Below, in pieces: positions 12,539 to 22,200 of a stretch of 34,525 bases of DNA (positions are counted from its first letter, which is position 1; each line of letters begins with the position of its first letter). Under the pieces are notes generated by a model. That model had not been told where the DNA came from, did no database searches, and saw nothing but the letters and a program-made list of their open reading frames with translations. Source of the DNA: a virus; IMG/VR virus record IMGVR_UViG_3300027763_000141, positions 1 to 34,525 of that record; one strand, written 5' to 3'. The translations under genes were made by a program, and so were the position numbers.

Positions 12539-15246
12539 GCTTAGATAAAGTAGCCCAGCATTTAGCCGCCCAAGGGCGCGGCACCGATTCCGTACTTGTG
12601 CACATGTCACCAAAAGAAGTTGGTGCGCTGCAACACATGGCTAAACAACACGGCGGTAGTCTGTCGATTAACCCGCAGACGGGGTTGCCTGAAGCTGGGT
12701 TCTTAGACGCTATTTTGCCTGTGGTTGCAGGTGCGGGCTTAGCAATGATCCCCGGCGTTGGTCCTCTTATGGCAGCGGGTATTGTCGGCGGTGGCACAGC
12801 ACTCCTTACTAAAGACCTGAACAAAGGCTTGATGGCAGGGCTTGGCGCGTTTGGTGGCGCGGGCTTGGCTGGTGGAATTATGAATGCTGGCGCAGCAGCG
12901 ATGGTGCCGGAAGTAACAGCAGCGGGGAATGCCGCGAGTACCGCATTTGGAGCAGGCACCGCCGCAGATGCAGTTAACTTCTTGACTCCAGAAAACTTTG
13001 CAAATCTGTCGCCTGAAACATTGCAGTCACTGCAGGGTTCAGTAAGTGGGGCAGCTAACCCAGCAGATGTTATTAGCGCAGCAGCTAAGGCAAACACGGC
13101 GGCAACTGCACCCACTGGTTGGGATGCTATGACCAAGGGGTTCCAAGCTACCAAGTTTGACACCAACTACCTTAAGAGCAACATGATGCCTATCGGTGCG
13201 GCGCTGGCTCCTGCGCTTATGGGTGGTAATTTGTTTGGTGGTAACTCTGCTCAACAACAGCAGACAGCCAACGCTGGGTATGTTCGACCATACACGTATA
13301 GCCAGACTCGCAATCCTAACTACACCGGTGCGGGCACACCGTACTTTAATCAGACAATGACTGCGGGAACACCGATTGCTTCAGGTGACTACGGTTCACA
13401 ACTCATGCCTATGGCTGCAGAAGGTGGCATCATGGGTACTCGTTACATGGCAGAGGGTGGTATTGCTGATGTGCCTGTTGATCCCGCTGCAACACCTACC
13501 GCGCCAGTTAAAAAACAACCTGTATTAGCTGATTATTTAGCCGCAACACGCACCGCGACTGCAAACGCAAGAAACATTGAAGTACCGCCGATGCAAGCAA
13601 ATAACGTTGTTGTGCCAAATATGCAAGCCCTGTATGTTAACCCACAACAGCAGTACACAGCGCCAGTTAATCAAGTGCCCCAAGCGGTCACGGACTACAA
13701 CAACATGTTGGGGCAACGCGCACAGCAAGAGTACGTTGTTCAACCGCAACTAGCAGCGATGGTTCCTCAGCATTTGCGCCCCGCGCCTGCTGCGCCCGCT
13801 GCACCTTTGCCAGCAAATGCCGATACAACGACTCAGTTGTTCCAAAAATATTTAGGACGCGCCCCAGACCAAACAGGTTTTGCAGCAAACGCAAACGCAA
13901 CACCGGATCAAATTACTTACGGGATCATGACTTCTCCTGAGTACATGGCTGCAAACCCTAATGCACCGGTTCCTGCAGCTCCTACCGCGTCTATTGCACC
14001 TGTCGGCGGTTTGCCCGCTGCGCCCGGTATGCTTCCTACTTATACATACAACCCAGCTACACGTAGTTACGCTACAGCTCCTGTACGAGCCATGCCAGTA
14101 CCGATGCCGAACTTAGCAGCGCAACAGCAACTATTACAAGATCAACAACGTGCCGGGTACAACGCTGACCAAGGTGGCGGTGGTGGCGGTGGCGGTGGCG
14201 GTGGTGGCGGTGGCGGCGGTGGCGGCGGATGCGTTGACCCCGATGTTTTAGTTTTAATGGCTAACGGCAAGCAGAAAAAAGCAGGAGAAATTTGCGTTGG
14301 TGATTTTGTTTACGCCCCTCATCAAGACACTCTTGAGTACGGAAACTTTGAAATACTTGCCGCAGACATTATTACGCAACCAAAGTTGCTGCTTAAGTTT
14401 GAAGATAGCAGCACTATAAAAGTGTCTGACACCCATAAATTTTTAATGGTCGATGACTCATGGAAACAAATGTTGCACATTAAACTTGGCGATGTTATTC
14501 GCGGTATTACTGATAACAAACGCATTGTTGGTATGGAATACATTGGTGAAGGTAGCGTGGTTAAATTTAATGTTGACCAAGCGCATACGTATGTTTCAGA
14601 GGGTCTTGTATCACACAACGACAAAAAAGAAGGCGGTTTAATTAACTACGCAGCAGGTGGTGGCATTGGCTCTAGCTACACTGGATTTGATGATCAAAAT
14701 AATGCTATTGATGGTATGGCACAGTTCAATCAAGGTCCTCAATACCCAATGCAAAAGCCGCAAAACTTTGCGTACGGCGGTGGCATTACTAACAGCCGCC
14801 AAGCTGCCGTGCAGTCGTATGCTGCAGCCGCACAAAAAAGCCCATCTGCTATGAAAGAGTTGATGGCTAAAGCACAGGGCGGTGACTACGATGCTATGAT
14901 CGCTTTGAACAGTTTACAAGGTACACCTAACCAAAACTACGCTGCGGGTGGCGGCATCTACGATCTTGGTGGCTATTCTGATGGCGGGCGTTTACTTAAA
15001 GGCCCCGGCGATGGAGTCAGCGATGATATTCCTGCTCAAATTGGTAATAAGCAGCCTGCTCGTCTTGCTGATGGTGAGTTTGTCGTTCCTGCTCGGATTG
15101 TTTCTGAACTGGGAAATGGGTCTACAGATGCCGGTGCTAAGCGACTGTATGCCATGATGGAACGTGTGCAAAGTGGGCGCAAGAAGTCTATCGGTAAAGA
15201 CAAAGTTGCAGTGGATTCTAAAGCCCGTAAACACTTGCCAGTATGA
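12535..15246 (+). CDS. 903-aa internal virion-type protein carrying an intein-like Hint domain
   Basis: Domains in order: N-terminal conserved region (1-50, SVLVHMSPKEVGALQHMAKQ); a Gly/Ala-rich hydrophobic region (about 60-130) that could be membrane-active; a Pro/Ala/Gln-rich linker; a DUF4214-like segment at about 430-475 (LFQKYLGRAPDQTGF); 19 consecutive glycines (547-565); a Hint domain from C566 to N695; and a 208-residue C-terminal part with NYAAGGG motifs and a conserved end (KQPARLADGEFVVPARIVSE). The last block is common in large virion proteins of related phages. The first and last parts suggest a structural or ejected protein. The Hint domain suggests self-cleavage or splicing, so the mature form may be two chains or a shorter protein. 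Start and stop overlap the neighbouring genes by ATGA. Confidence 0.8.
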   Translation: MSLDKVAQHLAAQGRGTDSVLVHMSPKEVGALQHMAKQHGGSLSINPQTGLPEAGFLDAILPVVAGAGLAMIPGVGPLMAAGIVGGGTALLTKDLNKGLMAGLGAFGGAGLAGGIMNAGAAAMVPEVTAAGNAASTAFGAGTAADAVNFLTPENFANLSPETLQSLQGSVSGAANPADVISAAAKANTAATAPTGWDAMTKGFQATKFDTNYLKSNMMPIGAALAPALMGGNLFGGNSAQQQQTANAGYVRPYTYSQTRNPNYTGAGTPYFNQTMTAGTPIASGDYGSQLMPMAAEGGIMGTRYMAEGGIADVPVDPAATPTAPVKKQPVLADYLAATRTATANARNIEVPPMQANNVVVPNMQALYVNPQQQYTAPVNQVPQAVTDYNNMLGQRAQQEYVVQPQLAAMVPQHLRPAPAAPAAPLPANADTTTQLFQKYLGRAPDQTGFAANANATPDQITYGIMTSPEYMAANPNAPVPAAPTASIAPVGGLPAAPGMLPTYTYNPATRSYATAPVRAMPVPMPNLAAQQQLLQDQQRAGYNADQGGGGGGGGGGGGGGGGGGGCVDPDVLVLMANGKQKKAGEICVGDFVYAPHQDTLEYGNFEILAADIITQPKLLLKFEDSSTIKVSDTHKFLMVDDSWKQMLHIKLGDVIRGITDNKRIVGMEYIGEGSVVKFNVDQAHTYVSEGLVSHNDKKEGGLINYAAGGGIGSSYTGFDDQNNAIDGMAQFNQGPQYPMQKPQNFAYGGGITNSRQAAVQSYAAAAQKSPSAMKELMAKAQGGDYDAMIALNSLQGTPNQNYAAGGGIYDLGGYSDGGRLLKGPGDGVSDDIPAQIGNKQPARLADGEFVVPARIVSELGNGSTDAGAKRLYAMMERVQSGRKKSIGKDKVAVDSKARKHLPV
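14173..14229 (+). repeat. GGN trinucleotide tract coding for 19 glycines
   Basis: Fifty-seven bases of GGT and GGC codons lead directly into the Cys codon that starts the Hint domain. The tract is an imperfect microsatellite, so slippage would change linker length in whole glycines without a frameshift. Confidence 0.85.
14230..14619 (+). other. Hint (intein/BIL-like) domain coding segment, 130 codons
   Basis: C566 starts the domain (CVDPDVLVLMANGKQKKAGE then ICVGDFVYA, block A type). The B-block-like motif is VSDTHKFLM and the C-terminal blocks are VVKFNVDQAHTYVSEGLVSH followed by N695. The residue after the terminal Asn is Asp, not Cys/Ser/Thr, and no homing endonuclease is inserted; the length is that of a minimal Hint fold. 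These traits fit a bacterial-intein-like (BIL) domain rather than a classical intein. Its likely reactions are N-terminal cleavage at C566 and Asn-driven cleavage at N695, with splicing uncertain. The motifs are seen directly; activity is inferred. Confidence 0.85.
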
Positions 15247-15650
15247 AGATACAGCACGTACCTGTTGCGTTTGCCGCACAAACTTGGGGTTTAGTTCAAG
15301 ATTTTTTAGCGGAATCGCAACAGTACGCTCAGGATGACTACACCCTAGACCAAATTCAAATGTACGTGTGTACAGGTCAGTGGTTATTGTTAGTTGCAAC
15401 AGATGACGCGCAAAAACTTTGTGGTGCGATGACGGTAGAGTTTGTCAACAAGCCAACAAAACGTGTTGCTTTTGTAACGGGCACGGGCGGTAAATTTATT
15501 ATTAACGAAGACACGTTTAAGCAGCTTGAAAATATTTGTCGAGCAAACGGCGCAACAACAATTGAGTGTGCAACAAGGGACTCGGTTGCCAAATTGTTAG
15601 TTCGCTTTGGGTTCACTGAAAAGTACATTATTTTAGGGGTATCAATATGA
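15243..15650 (+). CDS. GNAT-like small protein in the virion gene cluster
   Basis: A 135-aa protein. The pattern of an N-terminal helix pair (VQDFLAESQQYAQDDYTLDQ), strands (WLLLVATDD, LCGAMTVEFVNK, RVAFVTGTGGKFI), a helix (EDTFKQLENICRANGATTIE) and a final strand with RFGFTEKYIILGVSI resembles the GNAT acetyltransferase fold, in which the GF.. strand is typical. The usual acetyl-CoA loop (Q/RxxGxG/A) is not clear; TGTGGKFI is the nearest match, so it may have lost catalysis. Similar small proteins sit next to large internal virion proteins in podoviruses. It overlaps both neighbours by ATGA. GNAT fold is a moderate-confidence call; function is unknown. Confidence 0.5.
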   Translation: MKIQHVPVAFAAQTWGLVQDFLAESQQYAQDDYTLDQIQMYVCTGQWLLLVATDDAQKLCGAMTVEFVNKPTKRVAFVTGTGGKFIINEDTFKQLENICRANGATTIECATRDSVAKLLVRFGFTEKYIILGVSI

Positions 15651-18600
15651 GCGGCGGCGGCGGATCATCATCAGCACCAACTAACCAAACGGTTACAAGC
15701 ACAAGCATTCCTGAATACGCGCGGCCCTATGCTGAGAGCATGTTGGGGCAGACAAGTGCGCTAACCAACATTAATAACAACCCGTATCAGCCGTACCAAG
15801 GTCAGCAAATTGCTGGATTCTCACCCATGCAAGTGCAGGGCATGTCGGGTATTGCCAACCAACAGGTTGCACCACAACTTACAGATGCTTCTAATTTCGC
15901 GTTTCAGTCGGGCGCGGGCGGGCTTGGTGCATATCAAAACTCAGCAGCACTGCAAAATGCTTCACTAAACTACGGCTCTCAAGGCGCAAACTCTGCTGCG
16001 GTCAATGCTGCTCTAGCTAATACTTACGCAGGCGCAGGCGCACAAGGCGCTTTTGCTAATGCTGACCTCATCAATGCTTATGGTGGTGAAGCTTTTAAAT
16101 CAGGGCAATTAGGTCAACAACTTGGCGTTGAAGGTGGCGCTAAGTTTGGCAACATGGGTTCTGCATATGGCGCTCAAGGTGCGGACATTGGCACGGCAGG
16201 CGGGGCGTACTACGGCGGTCAAGGCATGAACTATGGCGCTCAAGGCGCTAATTTGGCTGGTGCTAACCTCGGGGTTGGCATGACGGGTATGCAAGCTGGT
16301 CTGGGCTACGGTCAGGGCGCACAAAATCCGTATGCGGTTCAAGGGTACATGAACCCTTACTTACAAGCATCGTTGCAGCCACAATTAGCTGAAATGCAAC
16401 GTCAGTATGGCATCTCGGGTGCACAGGGGCAGAGCAACGCAACTAAAGCAGGTGCGTTTGGTGGTAGCCGTGAAGCGTTAATCTTTGCGGAAAACCAGCG
16501 CAACAAGAATATCGCAATGAACCAAGCGATTGGTCAGGGTTACAACACTGCCTATGATGTTGCTAACAGAAACATGCAAGCTGCCGCCTCGCTGGGTATG
16601 CAAGGTGCAGGAGTTGGACTCGCAGGTTTACAAGGTGCTAACCAAAACTATTTGACTGGGCTTCAAGGCGCACAGACAGGTTTGCAAGGTGTTAATACGC
16701 AATTGGCGGGCACAGCACAGGGTATGCAAGGTGCTCAGGTCGGACTCGCTGGTGTTGACCGCCAGTTAGCGGGTACAGCACAGGGTATGCAAGGTGCTAG
16801 TCTTGGTATGCAAGGTGCTAACCAAGCCGGTCAGTTAATGATTGGTGGTGGTCAATTGGGTATGCAAGGCGCTCAGACAGCCGGTAACATGGGCATTGCT
16901 GGTGCAAACATTGGTATGCAAGGTGTTCAAGGCGCGGTGGGTGCAGGTCAGTACGGTTTGGCTGGGTTAGGTTTGGCAGGTTCGGCAGCTTCAACACTTG
17001 GCGCGTTAGGTCAGACTCAGTTTGGTCAACAACAAGCAATCAACCAAGCACAGATGCAAGCCGGTGCGCAGCAACAAGCGTTGCAACAGCAGGGTCTAAA
17101 CGTTGCCTACCAGCAGTACCAAGACCAGATGAACTACCCATACAAGCAGCTTGCGTTCCAGTCTGACATGATGCGCGGTTTACCAATGTCACAAGCCTCA
17201 CAAACTATGTACCAGAACACGGGTGCTATGGCTCCTCAGATATTGGGCGCGGGTCTTGCTGCTTATGGTGCAACGAATAAAAGCGCTAAGGAAGGCGGCT
17301 TGATGAGCTATGCCCGTGGCGGCGCGGTGCAGGGCTATGCTATGGGCGGTCAACCTGTTGTTGATCCTCGGGCGGTGGCGGCTACTAGCCCTGCTGCGTT
17401 ATCTAGTAAGTTGTCGCAGTTAACTGACGGGCAGTTACAAGCTTATGCTCGTACAGTAAAAGATGCGGTTGCACTTGCTGAAGTTAAAGCTGAGATGACA
17501 AGACGCGCTAGTGTGCGTCAACCTCAAGGCGAAATGCCAACACAGACGGTAGCTCAAGAAGTTGCTGGGCAAGGTGGTATTGCTGAGCAGCCCGTGATGG
17601 CGGCTGGCGGGGGGATTGTTGCGCTTGCTGGGGGTAGTAAAGATGCTACTGAAGACGATACGTTTGGTTCAGATGTCAGACTGGAAGATGTAAAAGAGAA
17701 AAAACCATCGTTAGAAGGTATGTTTGGTTTACGCGGCGCAAAAGTACCCCGTTCGCAAGTTATACCGGCACCGGCAAACGATAAAACGATGGCAAATTGG
17801 GATGCATCAGGGCGTGAAATAGCCCGAGATACCGAGTTGTTTGCTGAACGTCAAGGTGTGGCACAAGATCAACAAGCCCGGCAAATTCCAGAATTGGCAA
17901 ATTGGGATGCATCAGGGCGTGAAATAGCCCGAGATACTGAGTTGTTTGCCGAACGTCAAGCTATGGCACAAGATCAACAAAATCGTGCTGACACTGCCGC
18001 ACAAATGTATGCGGGCAACGCTCAAGAAGGTCCGGGGCAATACCCTAATTTAGGTGGCATCACCGCTATACCTCCTGTTGCTGGGGCTACTCCTGCCACT
18101 GGTGCTCCTGTTGGTGGTGGCATTATTCCTACTTCCGCTGTACCTCCTGCTGGGGGTGGTATTACTGATGTTGGTACTCCCGCTGGTGGTGCACCCCGTA
18201 CTGGTACTACTGCGCCTGTTAACGCTATTACACCTCGCACTCCCGGTGCTGGTGGGTTTGGTGCTGTGCCTACGGTTCCCGGTGTTGCCGGTGCTGGCGA
18301 CATATTTGGTTGGGGTACGTACGCAGCAAACGTAGCGAAAGCCGCAGAGTTTGATCCTGAAGACAAAGCTGTTCTTGCCGATTTGCAAAAACGTACTGAA
18401 CGTAAACTGCAACGTGCTGAAAAGCAAGAACGCGGTGTAATGAGCGAAGCCATGATTGCAGGGGGTATCGCAATGATGGGTGGCATGAACTTGTCAGATG
18501 GCATTAGGCGTTTAGCGGAAGCAGGCGGTAAGCAATACTTCTCATCACAAGCCGAAGCTCGCAAAGCCATTGAGAAAGCTGACGAAGCTCAAGATGCATT

Positions 18601-19225
18601 TAGTCAATACAAGTTGTCGCTCAAGCAAGGCAATAAAAAACTTGCTGCTGAGATGTATGGCAAGTACTTCAACACTGTTATGGACTTCCAAGGCAAGATT
18701 CAAGCTGCTGGTATCACTGCTGGTGCGTCTAGAGAGGCTACTGCGGAAGCCGCTAAGACTCGACTGCAAATTGCAGAAGATAACCGTACTCAACGTGCTC
18801 AAGAATTTGAGATTAACCAAGCTCGCTTGCGTAATGACATGACAATACGCGTTGCAGAACTAGAATCGCGTCGAGATGATGCCAGAGCGCAAAACGCATT
18901 AACGGCTTACAGAGGGTTTAATGAGTCAGCTACTCGGGTAGAAGCTCAAAAAACAGCAGCAATAAATGCGGCTCTTAAACCGTTTACAAGTCAGTACGAA
19001 ATGCTTAGTATGCAAGCTACTGGTCCAAAAGCAGACCCAAAAGCTAAAGAAGCATTTAGAGTTTTGCAAGCTCAAATAGCTGTCGAACGCGATAGAGCTA
19101 GTAAACCGTTTGATTTGCGTATACTAGAATTAGATGCTAACGCCGCAAAAGCTTTGGGTATGTCTACACTTTCAGGTAAAGGCGGTATTCCAACATACGA
19201 TCCAGCAACCCAAACTTGGAAGTAA
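15647..19225 (+). CDS. 1192-aa internal virion-type structural protein
   Basis: After SGGGGSSSAPTNQTVTSTSI and YARPYAESMLGQ, residues about 90-500 are Gly/Ala/Gln-rich with short irregular repeats around GMQGAxxGLAG and YGAQGA. A region with YARGGAVQGYAMGG and AAGGGIVALAGGS follows, then a Pro/Gly/Thr-rich linker (about 800-880), and a long charged, helical C-terminal third (LQKRTERKLQRAEKQERGVM, then a hydrophobic GGIAMMGGMNLSDG, then coiled-coil-like helices to the end). A 105-bp tandem duplication lies near residues 715-778. This layout matches large virion proteins that travel in the head or tail and may be ejected with the DNA. No enzyme motif is seen. It starts at an ATGA overlap. Confidence 0.75.
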   Translation: MSGGGGSSSAPTNQTVTSTSIPEYARPYAESMLGQTSALTNINNNPYQPYQGQQIAGFSPMQVQGMSGIANQQVAPQLTDASNFAFQSGAGGLGAYQNSAALQNASLNYGSQGANSAAVNAALANTYAGAGAQGAFANADLINAYGGEAFKSGQLGQQLGVEGGAKFGNMGSAYGAQGADIGTAGGAYYGGQGMNYGAQGANLAGANLGVGMTGMQAGLGYGQGAQNPYAVQGYMNPYLQASLQPQLAEMQRQYGISGAQGQSNATKAGAFGGSREALIFAENQRNKNIAMNQAIGQGYNTAYDVANRNMQAAASLGMQGAGVGLAGLQGANQNYLTGLQGAQTGLQGVNTQLAGTAQGMQGAQVGLAGVDRQLAGTAQGMQGASLGMQGANQAGQLMIGGGQLGMQGAQTAGNMGIAGANIGMQGVQGAVGAGQYGLAGLGLAGSAASTLGALGQTQFGQQQAINQAQMQAGAQQQALQQQGLNVAYQQYQDQMNYPYKQLAFQSDMMRGLPMSQASQTMYQNTGAMAPQILGAGLAAYGATNKSAKEGGLMSYARGGAVQGYAMGGQPVVDPRAVAATSPAALSSKLSQLTDGQLQAYARTVKDAVALAEVKAEMTRRASVRQPQGEMPTQTVAQEVAGQGGIAEQPVMAAGGGIVALAGGSKDATEDDTFGSDVRLEDVKEKKPSLEGMFGLRGAKVPRSQVIPAPANDKTMANWDASGREIARDTELFAERQGVAQDQQARQIPELANWDASGREIARDTELFAERQAMAQDQQNRADTAAQMYAGNAQEGPGQYPNLGGITAIPPVAGATPATGAPVGGGIIPTSAVPPAGGGITDVGTPAGGAPRTGTTAPVNAITPRTPGAGGFGAVPTVPGVAGAGDIFGWGTYAANVAKAAEFDPEDKAVLADLQKRTERKLQRAEKQERGVMSEAMIAGGIAMMGGMNLSDGIRRLAEAGGKQYFSSQAEARKAIEKADEAQDAFSQYKLSLKQGNKKLAAEMYGKYFNTVMDFQGKIQAAGITAGASREATAEAAKTRLQIAEDNRTQRAQEFEINQARLRNDMTIRVAELESRRDDARAQNALTAYRGFNESATRVEAQKTAAINAALKPFTSQYEMLSMQATGPKADPKAKEAFRVLQAQIAVERDRASKPFDLRILELDANAAKALGMSTLSGKGGIPTYDPATQTWK
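16600..16935 (+). repeat. Short degenerate repeats around GMQGA
   Basis: In-frame repeats with the core coding for GMQGA or GLQGA recur about every 7-14 codons. The clearest pair is a 63-bp direct repeat whose copies start near 16703 and 16766 and encode QLAGTAQGMQGA. This suggests local duplication in a Gly/Ala-rich stalk. Confidence 0.6.
17790..17980 (+). repeat. 105-bp tandem duplication inside the 1192-aa gene
   Basis: Two copies of about 85 bp, starting at 17790 and 17895, encode ANWDASGREIARDTELFAER followed by a near-identical AQDQQ segment. They differ at only a few bases, and the 105-bp period (35 codons) keeps the frame. The near identity suggests a recent duplication. Confidence 0.85.
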
Positions 19226-19233
19226 GGTAAGCC

Positions 19234-22200
19234 ATGCAGACTATTAACATCGAAGGCTTTGGGCCTATGAATTTTCCCGATGGGATGTCTCGGGACGATA
19301 TACAAAAAGCTATCGAAACAAATATTCTGCCATCGTTGCAATCTGAACCAGCACCAAATTCTCTTGCGGCTATGCGCAAAGCTCGTGAAGAAGAATCTAG
19401 GGCGATACAAGAAGCAGCAGAAAAAGCAGCGCAAGAGGCGGCAAAGCCCATTCCCGAAGGTGGGTTCTTAGCAGCAGCAAAATCTAGCGGGTATCAGCTT
19501 GCTGCGGATACTAAGCGGCTGGCTGGTCGTACCGGCATCATGGACACGGAGAAGGCTGAAGCTTCTGCTGCGGAAAGCGAACAAGCTGCGGCAAATACCT
19601 TTAAAGGTACTGAAGAAGGTTGGCTTGAAAACCCATGGCTTAAGTTTAAAGAACTTGCTGGGCAGTCTGCTGCCTATACACTAGCACCGCTTGCTGCAGG
19701 TGTGTTAGCTGGTACGGCTCCGGTAGCTGGTGCGCTTGGTCTTGGTACTGGTGTTGCTGCCGCTCTTGGTGCGGGTTTGGTATCGGGTGCACAATTTACA
19801 GGCTCTAACTTGTCTCGGCAAGTGCAAGAAAACGGTGTCAGACTAGCTGATACAGACATCATAGCTGCGGGTGCAGCAGCAGTTCCACAAGCGTTGTTAG
19901 ACGTTGTGTCATTTAGAATGATGCCCGGCATCAGCAGGATTTTTAAATCTGCAGGTAAAGAACTTACAGAAGAGCAGTTAAAGGCGATTGCACAACGCAA
20001 CTTATTAACTAACGTAGGCATGACCGGCGGTAAGGTTGCTGGTGTTGAAGGTCTTACTGAAGTAGGTCAGCAATTTCTTGAGCGTTTGCAAGCGGGTATC
20101 AGCACCATAGATGCCGGAGCGCGTGAAGAGTACCTAGACAGCCTGATCGGCGGTGCGGTGCTTGGCGGTGCGTTTGGTGGCGTAAGCGGTGCAGGCGCAA
20201 GAGGTCGTGCGCAACGTGAATTAAATGCTCGTGAAGCTAGAATCGCACAAGAAGAAGCCGCTAAAACAGAGTACAACCGACGGGTTGCTGGTGCAGAACA
20301 ACTCCCCCTGCTGCCTGATGAGATGCAAGGCCCCGCCGCGCCAGTAACAGCGCCGGCCCCCACCGCTGCTGAACCAGTAGAACCCACCGCTGCCGGTCCT
20401 GAATCGTTGCCTTTGGACTTTGGTGAGCGGCGTCAAGCAGAGTTAGAACAAACTTTCGGCTCTCAATCACCTGACTTGCTGGGCGATATTGTGCCGGAGC
20501 GCAGTGTTGCGCTTCAAGCTGACCCTGTAGAAATACGTACTAGAGAATTAACACAGGCGCTTATTGACGTAGGTGTACCACCCAAAGAAGCAGGTATTGC
20601 TGCTTATAAGCAAGCACGAAACGAACAACGCGATGATACGCTTGCAGAAATGCAAAGCGGTGCTGGTGCTGACTCTAGGCAGGGTGCACTCCAATTTGCG
20701 CCCGCTGCGCCCGCTCCAACTTTGCAAAACGCTCCTTTGACGCAAATGCAAAGCGAGATGGGGTACACCGCTGCTGAGCAACAACGCGAGGCACAAAAGC
20801 AGGCTGAATTAGATAAGATCGCTCAACAGTCAAGCATTCAGCGCGACCTGACCGATGCCCAAGGTGACTTGGCGGATGCTGGGTTATCCAAAGCGTCTCA
20901 AGGTGCTGCACCTATTTCACCGATTCAAGCCGGACAGCCAACACAACAACAACAGCTTGACTTGTTTTCACGTAAACAAACACCAGTACCCTCCCGGGCA
21001 GAGGGTATTCGGCAGGGTGTAGGTACACAGGTTAACGAGCAAGAATTGCCAGATGCTCAACCCAATACGCTCATAAATCAGGAGTCGGTTGATTGGTTGT
21101 TCTTACCAAATAATGCTGCGGTGCGTCAAAATATCTTGGGTAAAGACTTAGCAAAGCCTGCTGATCGTGCGTACGTTGCCAAACAACTTGAAGAGGCGCG
21201 TAAAGCTTTTGCCGCTCGCAGTGACCCACGTTCGCGCACCGCTGTAAAACGAATTAACGATATATTAAAACAACCGCCGTTTGCCCAGATTGATCTGCAA
21301 GGACCACGTGGTGGTACGTTTGCACCCTACCCACAACCAAAAACAACTCGTTTGTATCGGGCAGAAACTACTTCCAATACTCCCAAACCTAATATTCCTA
21401 GTTGGATTAAAGAATCTGATAACTACAAAAATACGTTAGCAGCGTCAAACCGGTGGTTTACTGATGACATCAACGAAGCTAATTGGTATTTAAAAAATGA
21501 GCACCCCAATGGGCGTTTGACGTACGTTGATGTTCCTACTGCGGAAGTAGAAAAATATCGCGTTTCTAATATGCAAAATAAAACTGGTGGCAAAGACGTA
21601 GGGGATAATCCCGCTGCATATTCGCGCAGACCAGAAAAAGAATTTTTTATACCTAGCGACCTTGCAAACGCACGTAAGGATTATGTTGGTGGTGCTAAAA
21701 AAGCAGCCAATACTCCTGCGACAAAAACTACGCCTAAAGCTGACATCGAAGCTGACGCTAAAGCTGAAGCCGCTAAGCAAAAAGCTACGCAAGAGCAAGC
21801 AGCTAAGCAAAAAGCTGATGTTGCAACTAAAGCCGCTAAGCAAAAAGCTGATGTTGCAACTAAAGCCGCTAAGCAAAAGGCTGATGCTGAAGCAGCAAAA
21901 CAACAGGCTGCGCAGGAAGAAGCGGAAGCCGAAGCCACGCCCAAAACTCCTGCGCCTGAAACCAAAACTACGCCTGAAACCAAAGCCGCACCCGAAGCCA
22001 AAGTTTTACCCAAAGGAGAGCAAGACAATAAACTCACCGCTGCCGAGCAAGAAGCTGAAGTTGCTAGGTTAAAAGCCAAGAATGATGCGGTAGCAAACTC
22101 TGCCATAGCGCACTTGGTAGCTCAATGGGGGCAACCTGCACCAGTAGCCGCAACAGGGGGTAAAGGTAAGGGTAAGAAGTTAAAGCTTGAAGAGGCATTA

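Noticed and set aside
12528-13166. 212-aa minus-strand frame within the 903-aa gene
   Set aside because: Shadow of Gly/Ala-rich codons, product is Pro/Ala-rich with no domain, and it opposes a well-supported virion gene.
14230-14619. Classical splicing intein
   Set aside because: The +1 residue is Asp and there is no homing endonuclease; a BIL-like Hint domain fits better. Splicing is not fully excluded.
18022-18570. 182-aa minus-strand frame
   Set aside because: Arises from the Pro/Gly/Thr linker of the 1192-aa gene; no ribosome site or recognisable fold.
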